Shown piece after piece: positions 49,150 through 61,965 of a DNA stretch of 64,000 nt (positions are counted from its first letter, which is position 1; the number at the start of each line of letters is the position of its first letter). The stretch spans positions 7,886,501-7,950,500 of the forward strand of contig NC_083381.1 in assembly GCF_031755915.1 (NCBI RefSeq), written 5' to 3'. This stretch comes from Ziziphus jujuba (Eukaryota > Streptophyta > Magnoliopsida > Rosales > Rhamnaceae). A program made the translations under genes and the position numbers. The notes under the pieces are model-generated. The model worked only from the letters and a program-made list of their open reading frames with translations. It did not search any database and had not been told where the DNA came from.

Positions 49150-50330
49150 TATATTGATATAGATATATCTATATATATATAAGAACATTTTGAGCACTTT
49201 TTAAAAAATATAGAAAAATACATTTCTCACGTTAAATTTCTGATAAAAAGATCAATTTTATTATTAATTATCATATATTAATCTTATTATTTTACAATAA
49301 AATTACATTTTGCATATCCATATATAAATATGTATTAGTATATAGAGTTTTTGTATTAAATATCTTTAATAATTAAAATATATAGATTTTCGTTTTGACA
49401 AGAAAAAAAGGTTATAAAATATAAAAATAATTAAAAAGTGTCTGATAAAATGTACGGGCATATTATTATGCAATATGAAATTCTAGGACATGATGCATAA
49501 AAAGCTTAATATTTAATTTTTAAAAAAAAGTCAAATAAAGATTGGTTGAGTGAAAAGGACTTTGATTATTGATTTTCTCTTTTAGATATGGAATTTTTTT
49601 TATAAAAAAAACGAAAAGAAAGATATAATGTTTTTTCAAATACGAAGTAGTATTTTAGATGATATATAATTTGATTGAATATTATAAATAGAAAAATACA
49701 TAGAATAGAAAGGATAGGCAGAAAAAAATATTGGCTTACTTTTTGAGGGAAAAGATATAGATAATTATCCCTCTCTTTTTTTGGATATTTTCATTATTTA
49801 GAGTGTTATGGGTATTAATTTAATTTGGTTCAAAAGAATAATATTACTACTGGAATACATTCCAACCCTTAGATCATATAATGCAGTTGAGTGTTTGAGA
49901 GCAAAGTTTCCACCTGAAATAGCCAACTAACCATTTTTTTTTCCACCACAATTAATATGGTGAAATAATGGTGAGTTCAATACAAAAAAAAAACAAAACA
50001 AAAAACATTAAGAGAAACTTCTTAAAATGTGAATCATAAAAAATAATAATAATAAATAAAATAAATATGCTCAAGAAAGAGATAGATGTCCTAGAGAACC
50101 CCATCATAGATCCTGGCATGCTTTGATACATAATACCTCAAGCTCGCTATTGAACTCTATAAGCCTTCTATCATATTATTCCTTTCTTACACATCAGCCG
50201 TATACCCCTTGGAAGTTGCCTACACATTCTTAATGTACGGAGGGAAAAACAACAAAAAAAAGTACATTTTTTTAAAATAAAAACGATTTAGAACATAGAA
50301 ATTATAGTTAATAAAGCAGATTTAGATGTA
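49150..50330. other. AT-rich spacer, nothing recognised
   Basis: No coding frame, RNA gene or element edge that I can support. Confidence 0.45.
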
Positions 50331-50644
50331 CCTTATATGCATTGCACGATTAGCCTTTAACAAGTTACAAATTTGATATCTATATATAATATTATTCAAT
50401 TATAGAATTCAAATTAAAAAATATTTACCTATTTATTTTTTTTCCATCTATAAAATTTTTCTATCCAATTTTTTTCCATCTATGAAATTTAAATTCAAAT
50501 TCAAATGCATTTATATAATTTAATTTAAATTCAAATGTTTTCCATTTATAGAATTTAAATTCAAATTCAAATTCAAATTTATTTTTTAATTCATTGCAAA
50601 TAATTAATTTCCATATATTAAATATTAAATAGTCATAATGTAGT

Positions 50645-50675
<31 letters not shown>

Positions 50676-51217
50676 TTATTATTATTTTTATAAATTATAT
50701 TTGACTTTAAGATAATTAAGTTTAATTGAATGGTTAAATATATAATACGACAACTATAATTTTTCATTGAACATTAACTAATCAATCTATATAATGACCT
50801 AAAGATTTATATTCAAAAATTGTTATTGTAATAATGGCCTTTTTTTAAATTATATAAGATAATATAATATTATATTATAATAATACTAATAATAAAAATA
50901 TATATTATAATAATACTAATAATAAAAATATATATAATTTAAAAAGGGTAAAAATATGTATTTGGTAAATAAGATAAAACCAAATATTCTATTTATTTTA
51001 AATTTATTTCAAAATTATCATAATATGTAATTTTGTTAATTGTTTGATAGTTATAGATAGTTATATAAAAAATAATTTTATATATATTTGGTTATATCCA
51101 TAAAAGGTAATATAATGAATAATAAATAAAATAAAAAAATGTACTTTTGGAGAGAATTTGGAAGAAGGGTATACTGACATGTGATGCATATGCTTTTTCT
51201 TTGATATATTATATAGA
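50331..51217 (-). mobile_element. Second Helitron-like copy
   Basis: The minus strand 5' end reads TCTATATAATATATCAAAG at 51217, followed by CACATGTCAGTA. The body parallels 48240-49149 in the same order (TTCAAATTCAAA blocks, ATAGAATTCAAATT). On the plus strand at the other end TATATGCATTGCACGATTAG (near 50335) resembles the terminal hairpin, but a clean CTAG end is not visible. Confidence 0.55.
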
Positions 51218-51487
51218 TATAGATATTTGATAAATAAAATAAAATTAAATATTTTATTTATTTTAAATTTATGTCAAAATTATTACCATATGTAATTTTA
51301 TCAATTGTTTGATTGGTATGGATATTTATATTAGAAATTAATTTTATATATATTTGATATATCCATAAAAGGTAATATAATAAATAATAAATAAAATAAA
51401 AATAAAAAATGTGCTTTTGGAGGGAATTTAAAACAAGAATATGCTGACACGTGATGTATACACTTATTCTTTTATATATTATATAGA
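51218..51487 (-). mobile_element. Tandem 5'-end duplicate of the Helitron
   Basis: A 270-base copy of 50945-51217 follows directly, with its own 5' end TCTATATAATATATAAAAG at 51487 and CACGTGTCAGCAT. It lacks the 3' half, so it is a partial tandem duplication with two 5' termini in series. Confidence 0.6.
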
Positions 51488-53387
51488 CATAGATAGTTGA
51501 GAAATATGAGTTTGTCATGCAATACTAGTTTACATTTCTATTTATATTTTGTATTTTGTATTTTCAATTTTTTTTTATCAAAGTTTTTGTTTTAGTTATG
51601 TATAACGGACTTTCAATTCTAATAATACTTTAACTATCTCCTAACTAGTTCCTTTAGCAAAGTTAGCCCGAATGACATATATGAGCAATTCCAATGACAA
51701 TATAGATTATAATCTATATAACACATATATTGAAAGGAATTACTGTCTATGTGATGTCTACTTAATAGACAAGTTAATTAAAAAATGAGTTTCCAATATT
51801 TTAATTATGTCCATCTATTTTTTTCATTTAAAAAAAAAAAAGATTATAATCAAGATAAAGATTATTTTCATTATTCATGATAATTGTTTTGATATATTGT
51901 TGCACCCTAATAGTATCGTTTTTTCTTCCTTTTTTTTTTTTTTCTTTTTTGGGTTAAATTAGCTTAACAAAATTTTTAAAAAATCTATTGGAAAAAAATT
52001 TTAAATAATGGTTTATCTTTCTTTTGAAACAATAGAATTTTAACAATCCACGTAGTAATTGGAAATGCTTTGATAATCTTAATTTGGGTTCAGTCTCTAA
52101 TTTATCCCACCCACATATATCACCTAACTAAAAGTTAATACATATATATATATACACATATTTACAGATTGTTTAATTATAAAATTCTCAAAAATTGTAT
52201 CATTTACTTTCTTTACGTAAGGGACATTTTTTTTTTTTTTGGGTATAAATGCAATATGCTTTAAGGCATTAAGTGTATTCTTAATTAAAGGAATTGAAGT
52301 TGTGTTTGTTTAAAAGAATGATAAGGTCATTTCTCCATGTTGATAAGGTCATTTCTCCATGTTTGGGGCTTGTCCTGTTTCATTGCACCTAAAGGTGTGT
52401 CTACTTAAATGTTGAAAATAATTTCAAAGCTATGTTTGGGTTGGCTACTTGTCATGCAAACAATAATTCATAAACTTCTTTTGTTTTCTTTCTCTTATTT
52501 GTAATTTCTGATGCTTGTGGTGGAAAATTTTCTCCTTTTAAAGTCAAACAATTTTGACAGTCAACTCTTAATGCAGTTTTAAAATACAATTTCTACTCAT
52601 AATTCCCCTTCTCTGGTTCTTGAGCTGTTTTATGATCTTTTGATGGCAATGAATGGATAAAGTGGATAAGAAGGATTTAACAAATATTAGAGGAAACTGG
52701 GTATGATCTCACTGTTATCTATGCTACAAGTTAAAATTTGACTGTTCAATATGCTTTTAATTTTTTTCTTTCTTTTTTTTTTTTTTTTGAAAAATTCCAA
52801 AAGAGGTTTTTCATGGTGGCTTTTTTTTTTTTTCTTTGGTGATGTCTTTAAGAATTTGAGGACTTGTATATGGCATTAAACAATATGATTTATATATAAT
52901 TAAACAATATGATCAATATATAAATAATAAAGTTTTGTTAATAATATTGATTTTCTATTTCTTTCAGCATTGGAGAAGCAAGTGATGGATCGAGTAGAAA
53001 ATTAAAACACAAAATTTGCAATCGTAGAGTTACAAGTGCATGCTAAGAAAATTACACACACATTCATAGAGATAAAGAAAGAGAGAGATAAATAGAGTTC
53101 TTCAGGAGGAAGTATGTTCAAGAGGCTTACAACAAAGAACTAAGCATATGAGCTGGGTAGTGATGCATTTTTCTTTACTTTTGTCATGTTTATAGATGCA
53201 TCTTTTTTATTATATTAGCCTTTTAATAGTAAAGATAATGGTGGCTTATACTATTCATTTAACGAAGATAACGATGTGTTATTAATGTAATGATAACTAA
53301 TTGACCTTATAGAAAATGTGCCATGTTTATTTATTAGAATTCCATTATGCACAAACATCTTACGAGCTCAATTGCAGCTTTTGTAAA
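51488..53387. other. AT-rich spacer, no gene seen
   Basis: Contains poly-T runs and a perfect 22-base tandem duplication (TGATAAGGTCATTTCTCCAT plus GT) at 52319-52340 and 52341-52362. The segment 52960-53160 is less AT-biased but has no recognisable frame. Confidence 0.5.
52319..52362. repeat. Perfect 22-bp tandem duplication
   Basis: The 22 bases from TGATAAGG to CCATGT occur twice without change or spacer. Confidence 0.95.
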
Positions 53388-53680
53388 ATTTTCCGCTTGT
53401 CGGAAAATATTTCCTCCAGAAGGAAAAATTTTCCTCCTGAAGGAAAAATTTTCCTCAAGATGGAAATTCCATATAGAGACCAATTGAAGCTTCTGGATAA
53501 TTTTCCGCCAAGCGAAAATTTTTTCCTCCAATTGGAAATCGTTTTTCTTCTGTTGGAAAATTTTTCCTCCAAGCGGAAATCATTTTCCTCCTGTTGGAAA
53601 AAATTTCCTCCAAGCGGAAATTGTTGCATAATATTTACTCCTATCAGAAACTAATTTCCTCCACTTGGAAAATCAATTTC
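53388..53680. repeat. Subterminal repeats of the MULE, 3' side
   Basis: About ten imperfect units of 25-35 bases built on TTTTCCTCC and (A/C)GGAAA words. Together with the array on the other side they are candidate transposase-binding sites (inference). Confidence 0.7.
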
Positions 53681-54042
53681 TAATAGATTATATAAGTTAA
53701 TAGTAGGGTAAAAAAAATTGGGAGTGGAGACAAATATTATATAAGATGAAGATGGAATTAACAAAAAATGTAGTGACATTTAAAATCAATAACCATTTTG
53801 AATAAAAGAAAAAATGACATATGTTTGTTTCTCTTTTCAAAATCATTTGGACATTTCATAAAATGATATGTAAACTAAAGATTGAAAATCAATTCCAGAA
53901 AACCTCTTTTCATTTGGGATTAAATTAAAAAAAAAAAAAAAAGATTGCTAATAAATCTTCCACCGTGGAGTAGAAAATATTATATCCAATATATGAAATA
54001 ATTATCAAAACATATTAAACCATAACACTAAATTAAAACTTT

Positions 54043-56607
54043 CTAATTCGAAGCATAAGACAATAGATTCGTACATCTCTGCCTATAATGTCCAACACCA
54101 CCGCATCGGTTACATCTACGTTCAATAACATCTTCACCTTCGGATGGTATGCGTTGCATCCTCGGTCTACCGGCTCGCCTACGTGTCCATCTTGGTGGAA
54201 GAACAATGCGACTTGCCACGTCATCCGGGACATGCCACTGTTTTTCATCTAACAAAGGATAAATAAACTCAGCATAAGCTGCATGATATGCGTCCGCGGT
54301 GTAGTAATGAGAACACATGCCATAAGGAGCAATTTTTCGGTCTCTACAAGCGGCAATACAATGATCACAAGGATATTGATCAAGATCGAAGACTTTGCAT
54401 GAGCATGTTTTTGATTGGAGATTAACTGTACCCCTCAAACTCCCACCTTCCACAAGAAATTCATGCATATTAATGGCTTTCACACGTAGTCTGATGGACT
54501 CCAAATTTTGTAGTTTGAGTTGCTCTTCCATATGGTCAGTCACAGGCTTTGTCAATTTTGCACCTGCAGTACGTCGCTCATAAAACCACCTTTGCAGTAA
54601 ATCCCATATGTGCTCTATTAATGCTACTATTGGCATCTCTCTAGCATCTAGCAAAATGCCATTCAAGCTTTCTGCAATATTGGTGGTCATGATAGTGTAC
54701 CTTCCACATAGATAAAGAGAATGTGTTCACCTTATAGGGTCACATGATCGAATGTACTGGGCAGTCCTACTATTTTTTGCCTCAATTTGCCCCATATAAA
54801 ACTCAAAATCTTCAACCAAATATGCACTAGCTGCGAGCATGAAACATTGTATTATTGATTCATCTTTCGCATGTCTATTTGCTTTAATATTTCTGCTTAT
54901 ATGGTACGTGCACAACGCATGGTATGCATTGGGAAAAACTTTGCGTAATGCTCTTTCAATAGCGGGGTGTCTATCACTCACAAACACCAAATCCGGAAAA
55001 TCTCCGATGGCATCCTTGAGGTTTTGGAAAAACCATGTATATGCTTGCTCGTTCTCTCCATCTCCAATGCCGAAAGCCAAAGGATATATTTGCTTATTGC
55101 CATCCATGCCTGATGCAATATACATGTACCCTTTGTATTTCCCTTTCAATGTAGTTGCATCAACAGCCAACAAGGGTCTTATGTGGGATTTAAATCCCCT
55201 AATGCTTGCTCCAATCGCCATAAAGAAATATACAAAATTGTTATTATCGTCTATTTTGATATGTGTAACAGTCCCAGGGTTCTTCGACACTAACTCATAA
55301 CAGTAGGCAGGTAACTTAGCAAAATTCTCCTCTGGAGATCCCCTAACACTGTTAAGTGCATACTCTTTACCTCTCCATGCTTTGTTGTAGCTTATATTCA
55401 CCCCATATTTCTGCAAAAAATCATGTTGAATTTCTATGGGTTTGTAAACACGTGCAATACCTTCATATTTAGATTTGATACATTGCCCGATAACCCGGCT
55501 ACTGGCCTGCTTATGTTCTCGATGCACGATATCTAACGAGCAACTGTGTACATTATCAAAAATTCTCACAACAAATATTTCTCCATTTTTAAATGTGGTT
55601 GCACGTAGTCGCCATTTACAAGTATTTTCCACGCATACAACCTCATACCGTTGTGTAGTTGACCGTGTCACCTTGAACTCCTTATTTTCTCGCATGCAAT
55701 AGATACTCAGTTTATTCTGTAGGTCACGTTTGTTGCCAAATAATTATCCAACTACTATGCTCTCACAGCCAGTGAACTTTGACGAAAATATGGCCATAGA
55801 ACCACTTCTGTTGCTCGATGATATGTGGTCACTTGTAGCACGATGAACCCTAACATCATCAACTCCTTCATTGTTCATTTCAGGATGCATATCATTATCA
55901 TTGTCCGGCAACGCATGATCAAAATCTACATCATTATGATCAACATCATCCCCTGTTGCATTGTAATTCTCATCATGATCAATATGATGCAACTGCTCAT
56001 ACTCCTCATCATTAGGAAACCGTTCAGCATAGTCACCTCCAACATCAACTCCTTCGTGGATGTTAAATGATGTCCAGGCCCCACGAACATCAACTTGATC
56101 TCTAAACTGAGTTTCTTGAGCCATAATTTCCTGAGATGTAGCCTGAATAGGTTTAGTACCGGAAGCTTGTGGTAGACGAGCGCCAATTGGAGGACAAGAA
56201 AAAGAATGAAGATTACTCCCACTATCCGAAGCAAATGCTGTTTGATGAACATTTCTACATACATGTTCAACTTTCGAAATCACCTCAACATACAATGGAG
56301 GCCGCATCATTGTCATCCCTCCATTCCTCACTTCTTGAAGAAAGCATTTCACATCCCTATCACATCGTATTTCTGTAGGATCCAACTTTTCTGCATATCG
56401 TCCATATATCCATTTTAGCTTTAGCAAATATTCATTTCGATCTATCTCAATAGAATTGAAAATCTCATCCTCTAACTCTGATTTTGTGCATCTCTTGCCG
56501 ACGAAAACCATTATATTTTTACCATTTCGATATTCCCAATTACCACCATCATTTTGTACCAATGTTTCATTGTATAAAACCGCAATTACAATGTCATCAT
56601 CTTCCAT
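54043..56607 (-). pseudogene. MULE transposase with two in-frame stop codons
   Basis: One frame of 854 codons runs from ATG at 56605-56607 to TAA at 54043-54045. It is broken only by TAA at 55744-55746 (codon 288) and TGA at 54727-54729 (codon 627); no frameshift is needed. Residues 1-287 are the N-terminal part (YLLKLKWIYGRYAEKL, DRDVKCFL, then an acidic Asp/Asn-rich stretch). Residues 305-370 hold the zinc-binding-like CMRENKEFKV, RYEVVCVENTCKWRL region. The transposase core has AVDATTLKGKYKG (Asp483), FVSDRHPAIERAL (Asp545) and HALCTYHISRN. Residues 735-749 are a SWIM zinc finger (CSC...PCDHC). Residues 832-845 are a CCHC zinc knuckle (CNRCGGVGHYRQRC). This is the MuDR/MULE plan at about usual length. 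The element once encoded its own transposase; as it stands translation would stop at codon 287. Confidence 0.9.
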
Positions 56608-56748
56608 TTTACTACAAAATTAAATGAATAACATTAAACTAAATCAATAAATATATAAAATTTTGAATAATACTAAACAAACATATTAACTGTATTAAAA
56701 AAGTTGATTCTGTTTTTTTTTTTTCGCCAAATATAGCTTTTTCCTACT

Positions 56749-56894
56749 GGCAGAAAACTGGTGGAAAAATGGCAGAAAATTGGCGGAAAACTGGCGGAAA
56801 ATTGGCGGAAACTGGCGGAAAATTGGCGGAAATTTGGCGAAAAATTGGCGGAAATTTTTGCGAAAACTAACAAACTGGAGGAAATTGGCGGAAG
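56749..56894. repeat. Subterminal repeats of the MULE, 5' side
   Basis: About ten units of 11-16 bases of the form TTGGCGGAAAA, mostly GGCGGAAA, just upstream of the transposase start region. Confidence 0.85.
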
Positions 56895-57437
56895 TTCATC
56901 TTTTTTGCCAAATTTCCTCCGTTTTTACTGTTTTTCGCAATTTTTCAGTTTTACACAAAATTTCCCCCATTTTCAAACCATATGCCACCTAAGTATCTTT
57001 AAAATCACATATAATAGCTCATAAATTACTTTCTTACATACCCATATTAAATAAAAAGCTTAAAAAACCCTAAACTAATAAAAAATACAAAAAAAAGAGA
57101 AAGAAAAAAAACAAAAAAAACACATATTTCCTTACTTTCATCTAATAAGAAAAAAGATAAAAAAATTTCCTGAGTTTAATTTGAGATATAAGAAAATACA
57201 AAAAAATGAGAGTGAGAGGCGATGAGATGTAAAGAGTGACCTTAGAGAAACCCTACGAACGGCTGTGTAGAGGAAGAAATGAAAAGGTAAAAAAAAAACC
57301 TTTTGCGTAATTTTCAATTTTATCAAGGGTATTTTTGTCTCAAGGTGGCTATTTTAAAAAAAAAAATTTGCTATTTTTCTAAAATGGAGTTGTAAGGTGG
57401 CTATTTATCGAAAAAACCCTAATATATATATATACAT

Positions 57438-57614
57438 CGAAATGATACCTGATACACCATACGATATACCAATGCTGCGAAATAAGGTTTGGCATCCTAT
57501 ACACCATTTGACAGAAGGGAGAGAAAAAGAGAACTTGCTTGCAACCCATTTATAAAATACTCTATTAGTACTAATTTGTTAAATAACATATTAAATCCAA
57601 ATTTTAATAATAAA

Positions 57615-57647
<33 letters not shown>

Positions 57648-58535
57648 TGTCCCAAAGCATAATTTAGAAAGAAAAAGAAAGAAAAAAAATATGTCACTCA
57701 CAGTTCTGATGTTTGCTCATCATTGCCTACTGTAAGGTCCACTACAAGTTCTATTAAATGCCTAACAAACACCATGAACATTGTTTAGATATCAAATATG
57801 TTATCTAAAGGTATCGAAATGCGCTAAATATTTCAAAAATTTACTTTCACTACTTCGAGTTCCCAAAGTTGGACTTACAGTGACCTCGAATGGCCTATTG
57901 CCTGAAAATTTGGGATTTCTCCTATATATGCTCAATTTTATGAAATTGGATATTTCATTAACCCCTACTAGTCACAAGGAACCTAATGCAATAATTTTCC
58001 AAGGAGAAACCACCCACACAGCCCAATTTTTATGGTAATTTCTAAAGTTAGCTCAAAAATAGTAAACTTTTAAATACTCAACCATAATTGGTAAATTATA
58101 TACTAATAAAAGGCTTGTGAGACAAGAATTGAGAATATTTAGTTTAAATAAACCTAACTAGCCATCGGTGGCTAGAAAATGGCTGGAAAATCTTGCCAAA
58201 TTTTAAATAGATGTAACTCTTAAAAGACTTGGAATTTGGAAGAATGGAGGCTATATTTAGAATTAAAAGGTCCAAAATAGAAAGGATAGAGATATGGCTT
58301 GGGTTGGGATAGCTGAAAAATGGTCAAAATTGGAAAACAGCCAATGTCAGCTTCGCCAACCAGATCTGGGTTAGTCCATTGGTGATTGGTTATAAAATTT
58401 GACTACCAATGTTGCCGTAAAGTGGCTTCCCTTAGGGTCGGCATGTGTAAGGTCATTTGCCGGAACAGTGGCCAATCTAACCAGAGCAAGGGAGAAGGAG
58501 AGAGAGAGAGAGAGGGGGGCTCCATTACACACGTT

Positions 58536-58571
<36 letters not shown>

Positions 58572-58921
58572 AGGAAAAGAAAAGGAAATGCCACATGGCA
58601 CCTGCAGTTTGGTGACATGTGGTGCCTATTAGGGATATTTTTCAAAAACCACTTTACACATTTTTTGATAGAAACCCGATAGAGTCAGTCCCAAAAAATA
58701 GGCATAACTTTACAAATCCATACATGTTAACTATAGGTCCAAATTGAGCATGCTGCTAATCTACAGACTCTGGGCAACACATACTTTGCAATGGTCCCTT
58801 GGTCAAAGTAAAATTTTGCTCACAGCAAAAAATTTAACTGTGGAATCCACTTGGTTAAACCCGAACAACTCCGACGGTCAAAAATTCAAATTCTAAGCAT
58901 TTTCGCAGGTTAGGGTGTTAT
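57438..58921 (-). mobile_element. Minus-strand LTR remnant, discontinuous
   Basis: On the minus strand the start is at 58921 (TATAACACCCTAACC, decayed TG). The first ~880 bases follow the LTR early region, including GA tracts at 58497-58513 and 58536-58571 and TAGGGATATTTTTC near 58640. A mid-LTR patch resumes at 57438-57545 (reverse of the GGTATATCGTATGGTG-type landmark). The middle, 57546-58040, does not match the LTRs here and is probably an insertion or unrelated sequence. Its 85-codon plus frame at 57781-58038 is unrecognised. Confidence 0.6.
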
Positions 58922-58934
58922 AAGTTTCTTTACC

Positions 58935-59150
58935 ATCACAAAGATTTTGAGGGTATGGGTTTCATGTCTTTGGTTAAAATTCAACCAAGCTTTTCTTGCA
59001 AAACAAGCTTGGAGAATTTTGAGTGGCCAAAATTCCTTGGTAGCTCGAGATATGGAGGCTCATTATTTCTCTAGTGGTCATTTCATGGAGGCAGCAAGGA
59101 GTTCTTCTTGTTCACATATTTGGTGTGGGTTACTACAAGGTCAAGATTGA
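58935..59150 (+). pseudogene. LINE (non-LTR retrotransposon) reverse-transcriptase C-terminal remnant
   Basis: The plus strand reads FNQAFLAKQAWRI, SLVARDMEAHYF and FMEAARSSSCSHIWCGLL. This matches the familiar plant LINE ORF2 segment FNQALLAKQ-WR...SL-AR--KA-YFP...F--A---SYTWRS-L downstream of the polymerase core. The preceding DFEGMGF belongs to the same protein but in another frame, so a frameshift lies near 58975. Only this short tail remains and it ends before a poly(A)-like 3' end is visible. Confidence 0.75.
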
Positions 59151-59211
59151 TTTCATTGATGGTGTGTATTCCTTTTTATTTTATTTTTTAAGACTAATCA
59201 ATGCCTTCATT

Positions 59212-59635
59212 CTAGGGATGGCAACAAGATGAAGTGGCCTCCAAAGATTCTGACCTCACAAGGATTTTTCATCCCCATCCGCACTCCATTTTCTGTTTGG
59301 TAAAAAGTTGAGATGGGGTGGAGACTCCTTAGGTCGAGGCGAGAATCCCCATTATGCACCTCATTTTCCAGTTCAATCACTTTTCTTAAAAAAATAAATT
59401 TTTCTACAATTTTTTTTATTTTTGTCAAATAATATATTTAAAACTTGTTAATATTTTCTTATCATTTTTTAATCCATACAAGAATATACATATATAAAGT
59501 AAATAATATAATTTTTTTCTATATATATATATCTATATATATATATATATATATATGTGTGTAAATGGGGTATAGGATTGAGGTACAGGGTGGGGACTAT
59601 ATTCCCTAATCCCGCCCTGCTATCCCAACTAAGTA
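59212..59635. mobile_element. Small hAT-like non-autonomous element
   Basis: The left end TAGGGATGGCAAC and the right end, read in reverse, TTGGGATAGCAGGGCGGG form imperfect inverted ends with GGGAT.GCA in common. Internal CCCCATCCGC and GGGGTGGAGAC words recall the widespread plant repeat that starts AGGGATGGCAA. The middle has AT repeats (59521-59556). No clear 8-bp target duplication, so the call is tentative. Confidence 0.4.
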
Positions 59636-59642
59636 GGAAAAC

Positions 59643-61965
59643 TGTCAGGACCCATCCAATATCTCTTACCAAAACTCTAAATAAGTTCTGATCCCAATAA
59701 AATCCTACCAGACCTTCCAATAGAAAATCCAACAGCATCTTCCCTAAAGGTTGGACATGTCACAAAATTCTCTGCAAAGAAAACACATTTCTAAAAGCCT
59801 CCACCTTATTCCTTCTATCTTACTACAAAAGATCCTTAAATTTCTACACCTCATAATAGTAATTCAATACAGGGAACAAGCATAACATTAATTAAATAAA
59901 TATCCAATACAGTGTACAGAGCATCATATGGTTTACAGTTAAGTATAAAATTTAATACAACACAAAGATAGAGAAAAATATTACAGGAGCGGAAAAAAAG
60001 AAAAAGGCTTTTTAGAGTTCAGTAATGAACAAAGACGTCGAACTCGTCCCCGGACGATCAACATCTACTAACATTGGCCTAGGGAAATGGATTTAAAGAC
60101 ATGAGATGCTAATCATTCCAGTGAGTGATCTCAATTACTATATAAATAATAACAATAATAATAATGTAGGTAATAAAATAAAGGTGATTAATAATAATAA
60201 ATAAACAAATAACAAGTAGTTAAAAATAATATATAGGTGAAAATAAAAATTTTTTCTCAAAACCCAGTTCACTCAGTTGGAAACATTCCCTTTTTAAAAC
60301 TATTTTCGCAAAACCCATCATTTTATAACCCAAAAATCAAGGAAATAAATAATAAGTAAAAATACAAATAAAATACAAGTAATTCAAAATTTAAAATTTA
60401 CATTGAAAATAATTTATTAATAAATTATTTAACTTAGAATAAAATATCATGAAATGAAATCACAAATAAAATTTGTAATAGAAAAATTGGTATAAAAGCA
60501 AAATTAAACTCAATATATAATTTATAAAATTCAATTTAATAAATCAGTTAAATAATAAAAGAAATAGTTTAGTTAATTTAAAACATCCATTTGAAATAAA
60601 TGGTAAAAATATAATAAAATTTATTTTAAAACATTAAATCAATTAAATAATAAAAACATGATAAAATGCATTTTAAAACATAAAGTTAAAATAAATTATA
60701 AAAATATGAATAAATACATTTTAAAATATCAATTTAAAATAAATAAAATAAACACTGAAAATATGGTAATATATATTTTAAAACATCAATTTGAAATAAA
60801 TGATAAAAACATGATTAAATACATTTTAAATTTAAATACACTTGAAAACATTTTTATTTTGAAAATCATGTCAAAAAAAGAACTTGACACACCATACTAT
60901 ATATCAATAATATAAAGCGGTACCCAACATCCCAAGTATCACTTTGATAGGGAGGTTAAAAAGCAAAACTTTCAAATAGTCGCTTTGGTGTCCCAACAGT
61001 GCCAATCCTTATAACAATCAATATGGCCATTGAGGGAGGTGGCTAATGCTTACTATATAATACTTATCAACCTTCAGGTTCATGGCATTCCACAGGATGA
61101 CCATACAAACTTGCACACTAACAAACAAAATACAGTTTAGAACACTTTTATATGGTGTATCTAAAACCAATAAAACATTATCTTCAATAGGTTTACCACA
61201 TCTTTTAAACCCATGAAATTCTACCTTTCCTTTTTAAACCATCATCATAAATCCATCAATTTAAATATATTAATTTTTTTTTTTTTTACCACCATGAAAC
61301 CAACTCCATAAATATTTAAATGCATAAATATATTTTTTAGCATAATAATTTAAAACAAATATTTTTCTCAAATCCTTAAATCCACATAAATATATTTTAT
61401 TAAGCACAATAAATTCAAAAATAAAATTTAACAATAATTTAAAGCCATAATTTCTTTAAAGCCCAAGATATAAATTTGTAACAACACATATCTTAAAATC
61501 AACATAAGATGGCATTATTCATTTAAATGTCTATTTCTTTTAAATATTAAACACATATTATTTTTCATAAAATTCAAATAACACAAAATATATATTTTTA
61601 ATAGTCCCTAAAATAGTTTTTGAAAGAGGATCACTCACCTCAAATGCATGAATCACTCAAGATCCTCCATGAGATTGGTCCCATGATTCACATGTGTGTA
61701 TAAAATATCAATCACACACAGTATCGATTAAAATAATATTTTAATCCTGTATAATATACATGGGTTACCAAGGAGAGCTAACACAAAATATAATATACAC
61801 GGTTACCAAGGAGAACTAACACAAAAATTATCCAAAATATAAAAATTATATACCAAAACGAAGCTTATAACACGAGGAGTATGGATTGGACCTTACCTCT
61901 TGGAGATCAGACCGATGGTGATCAGAATCTAACTGAGAAGGTTGAGCACCAATTGTCACCAAATT
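59643..61965 (-). mobile_element. Minus-strand LTR, 3' part, interrupted at 61965
   Basis: The reverse complement ends GGGTCCTGACA at 59643. It carries, in reverse, CATAAGGAGG-type text, the decayed hairpin at 60103, the TTTAACCTCC landmark (about 60950) and GAGGTGAGTGATCC (about 61630). It runs up to the GGAGATCAGACCG region, which corresponds to the GC-rich zone about 1 kb into the family LTR. There another LTR begins, so its own start lies beyond the window if the nest is intact. Confidence 0.75.

Larger units (their letters stand above)
53388..57419 (-). mobile_element. MULE (Mutator-like element) with transposase
   Basis: A minus-strand transposase frame (56607-54043) lies between two arrays of short GGAAAA/TTTTCC repeats in opposite orientation (56749-56894 before the gene and 53388-53680 after it). 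The promoter-side flank ends near 57419 with AGGGTTTTTTCGATAAATAG on the minus strand, which looks like an element terminus. I could not find a matching terminal inverted repeat or a 9-bp target duplication at the other side, so the outer edges are approximate. Confidence 0.65.

Noticed and set aside
54839..55300. 153-codon plus-strand frame
   Set aside because: Exact antisense shadow of the MULE transposase core on the minus strand.
55825..56418. Plus-strand and alternate-frame ORFs of 69-114 codons
   Set aside because: Shadows of the Asp/Asn-rich N-terminal part of the transposase frame.
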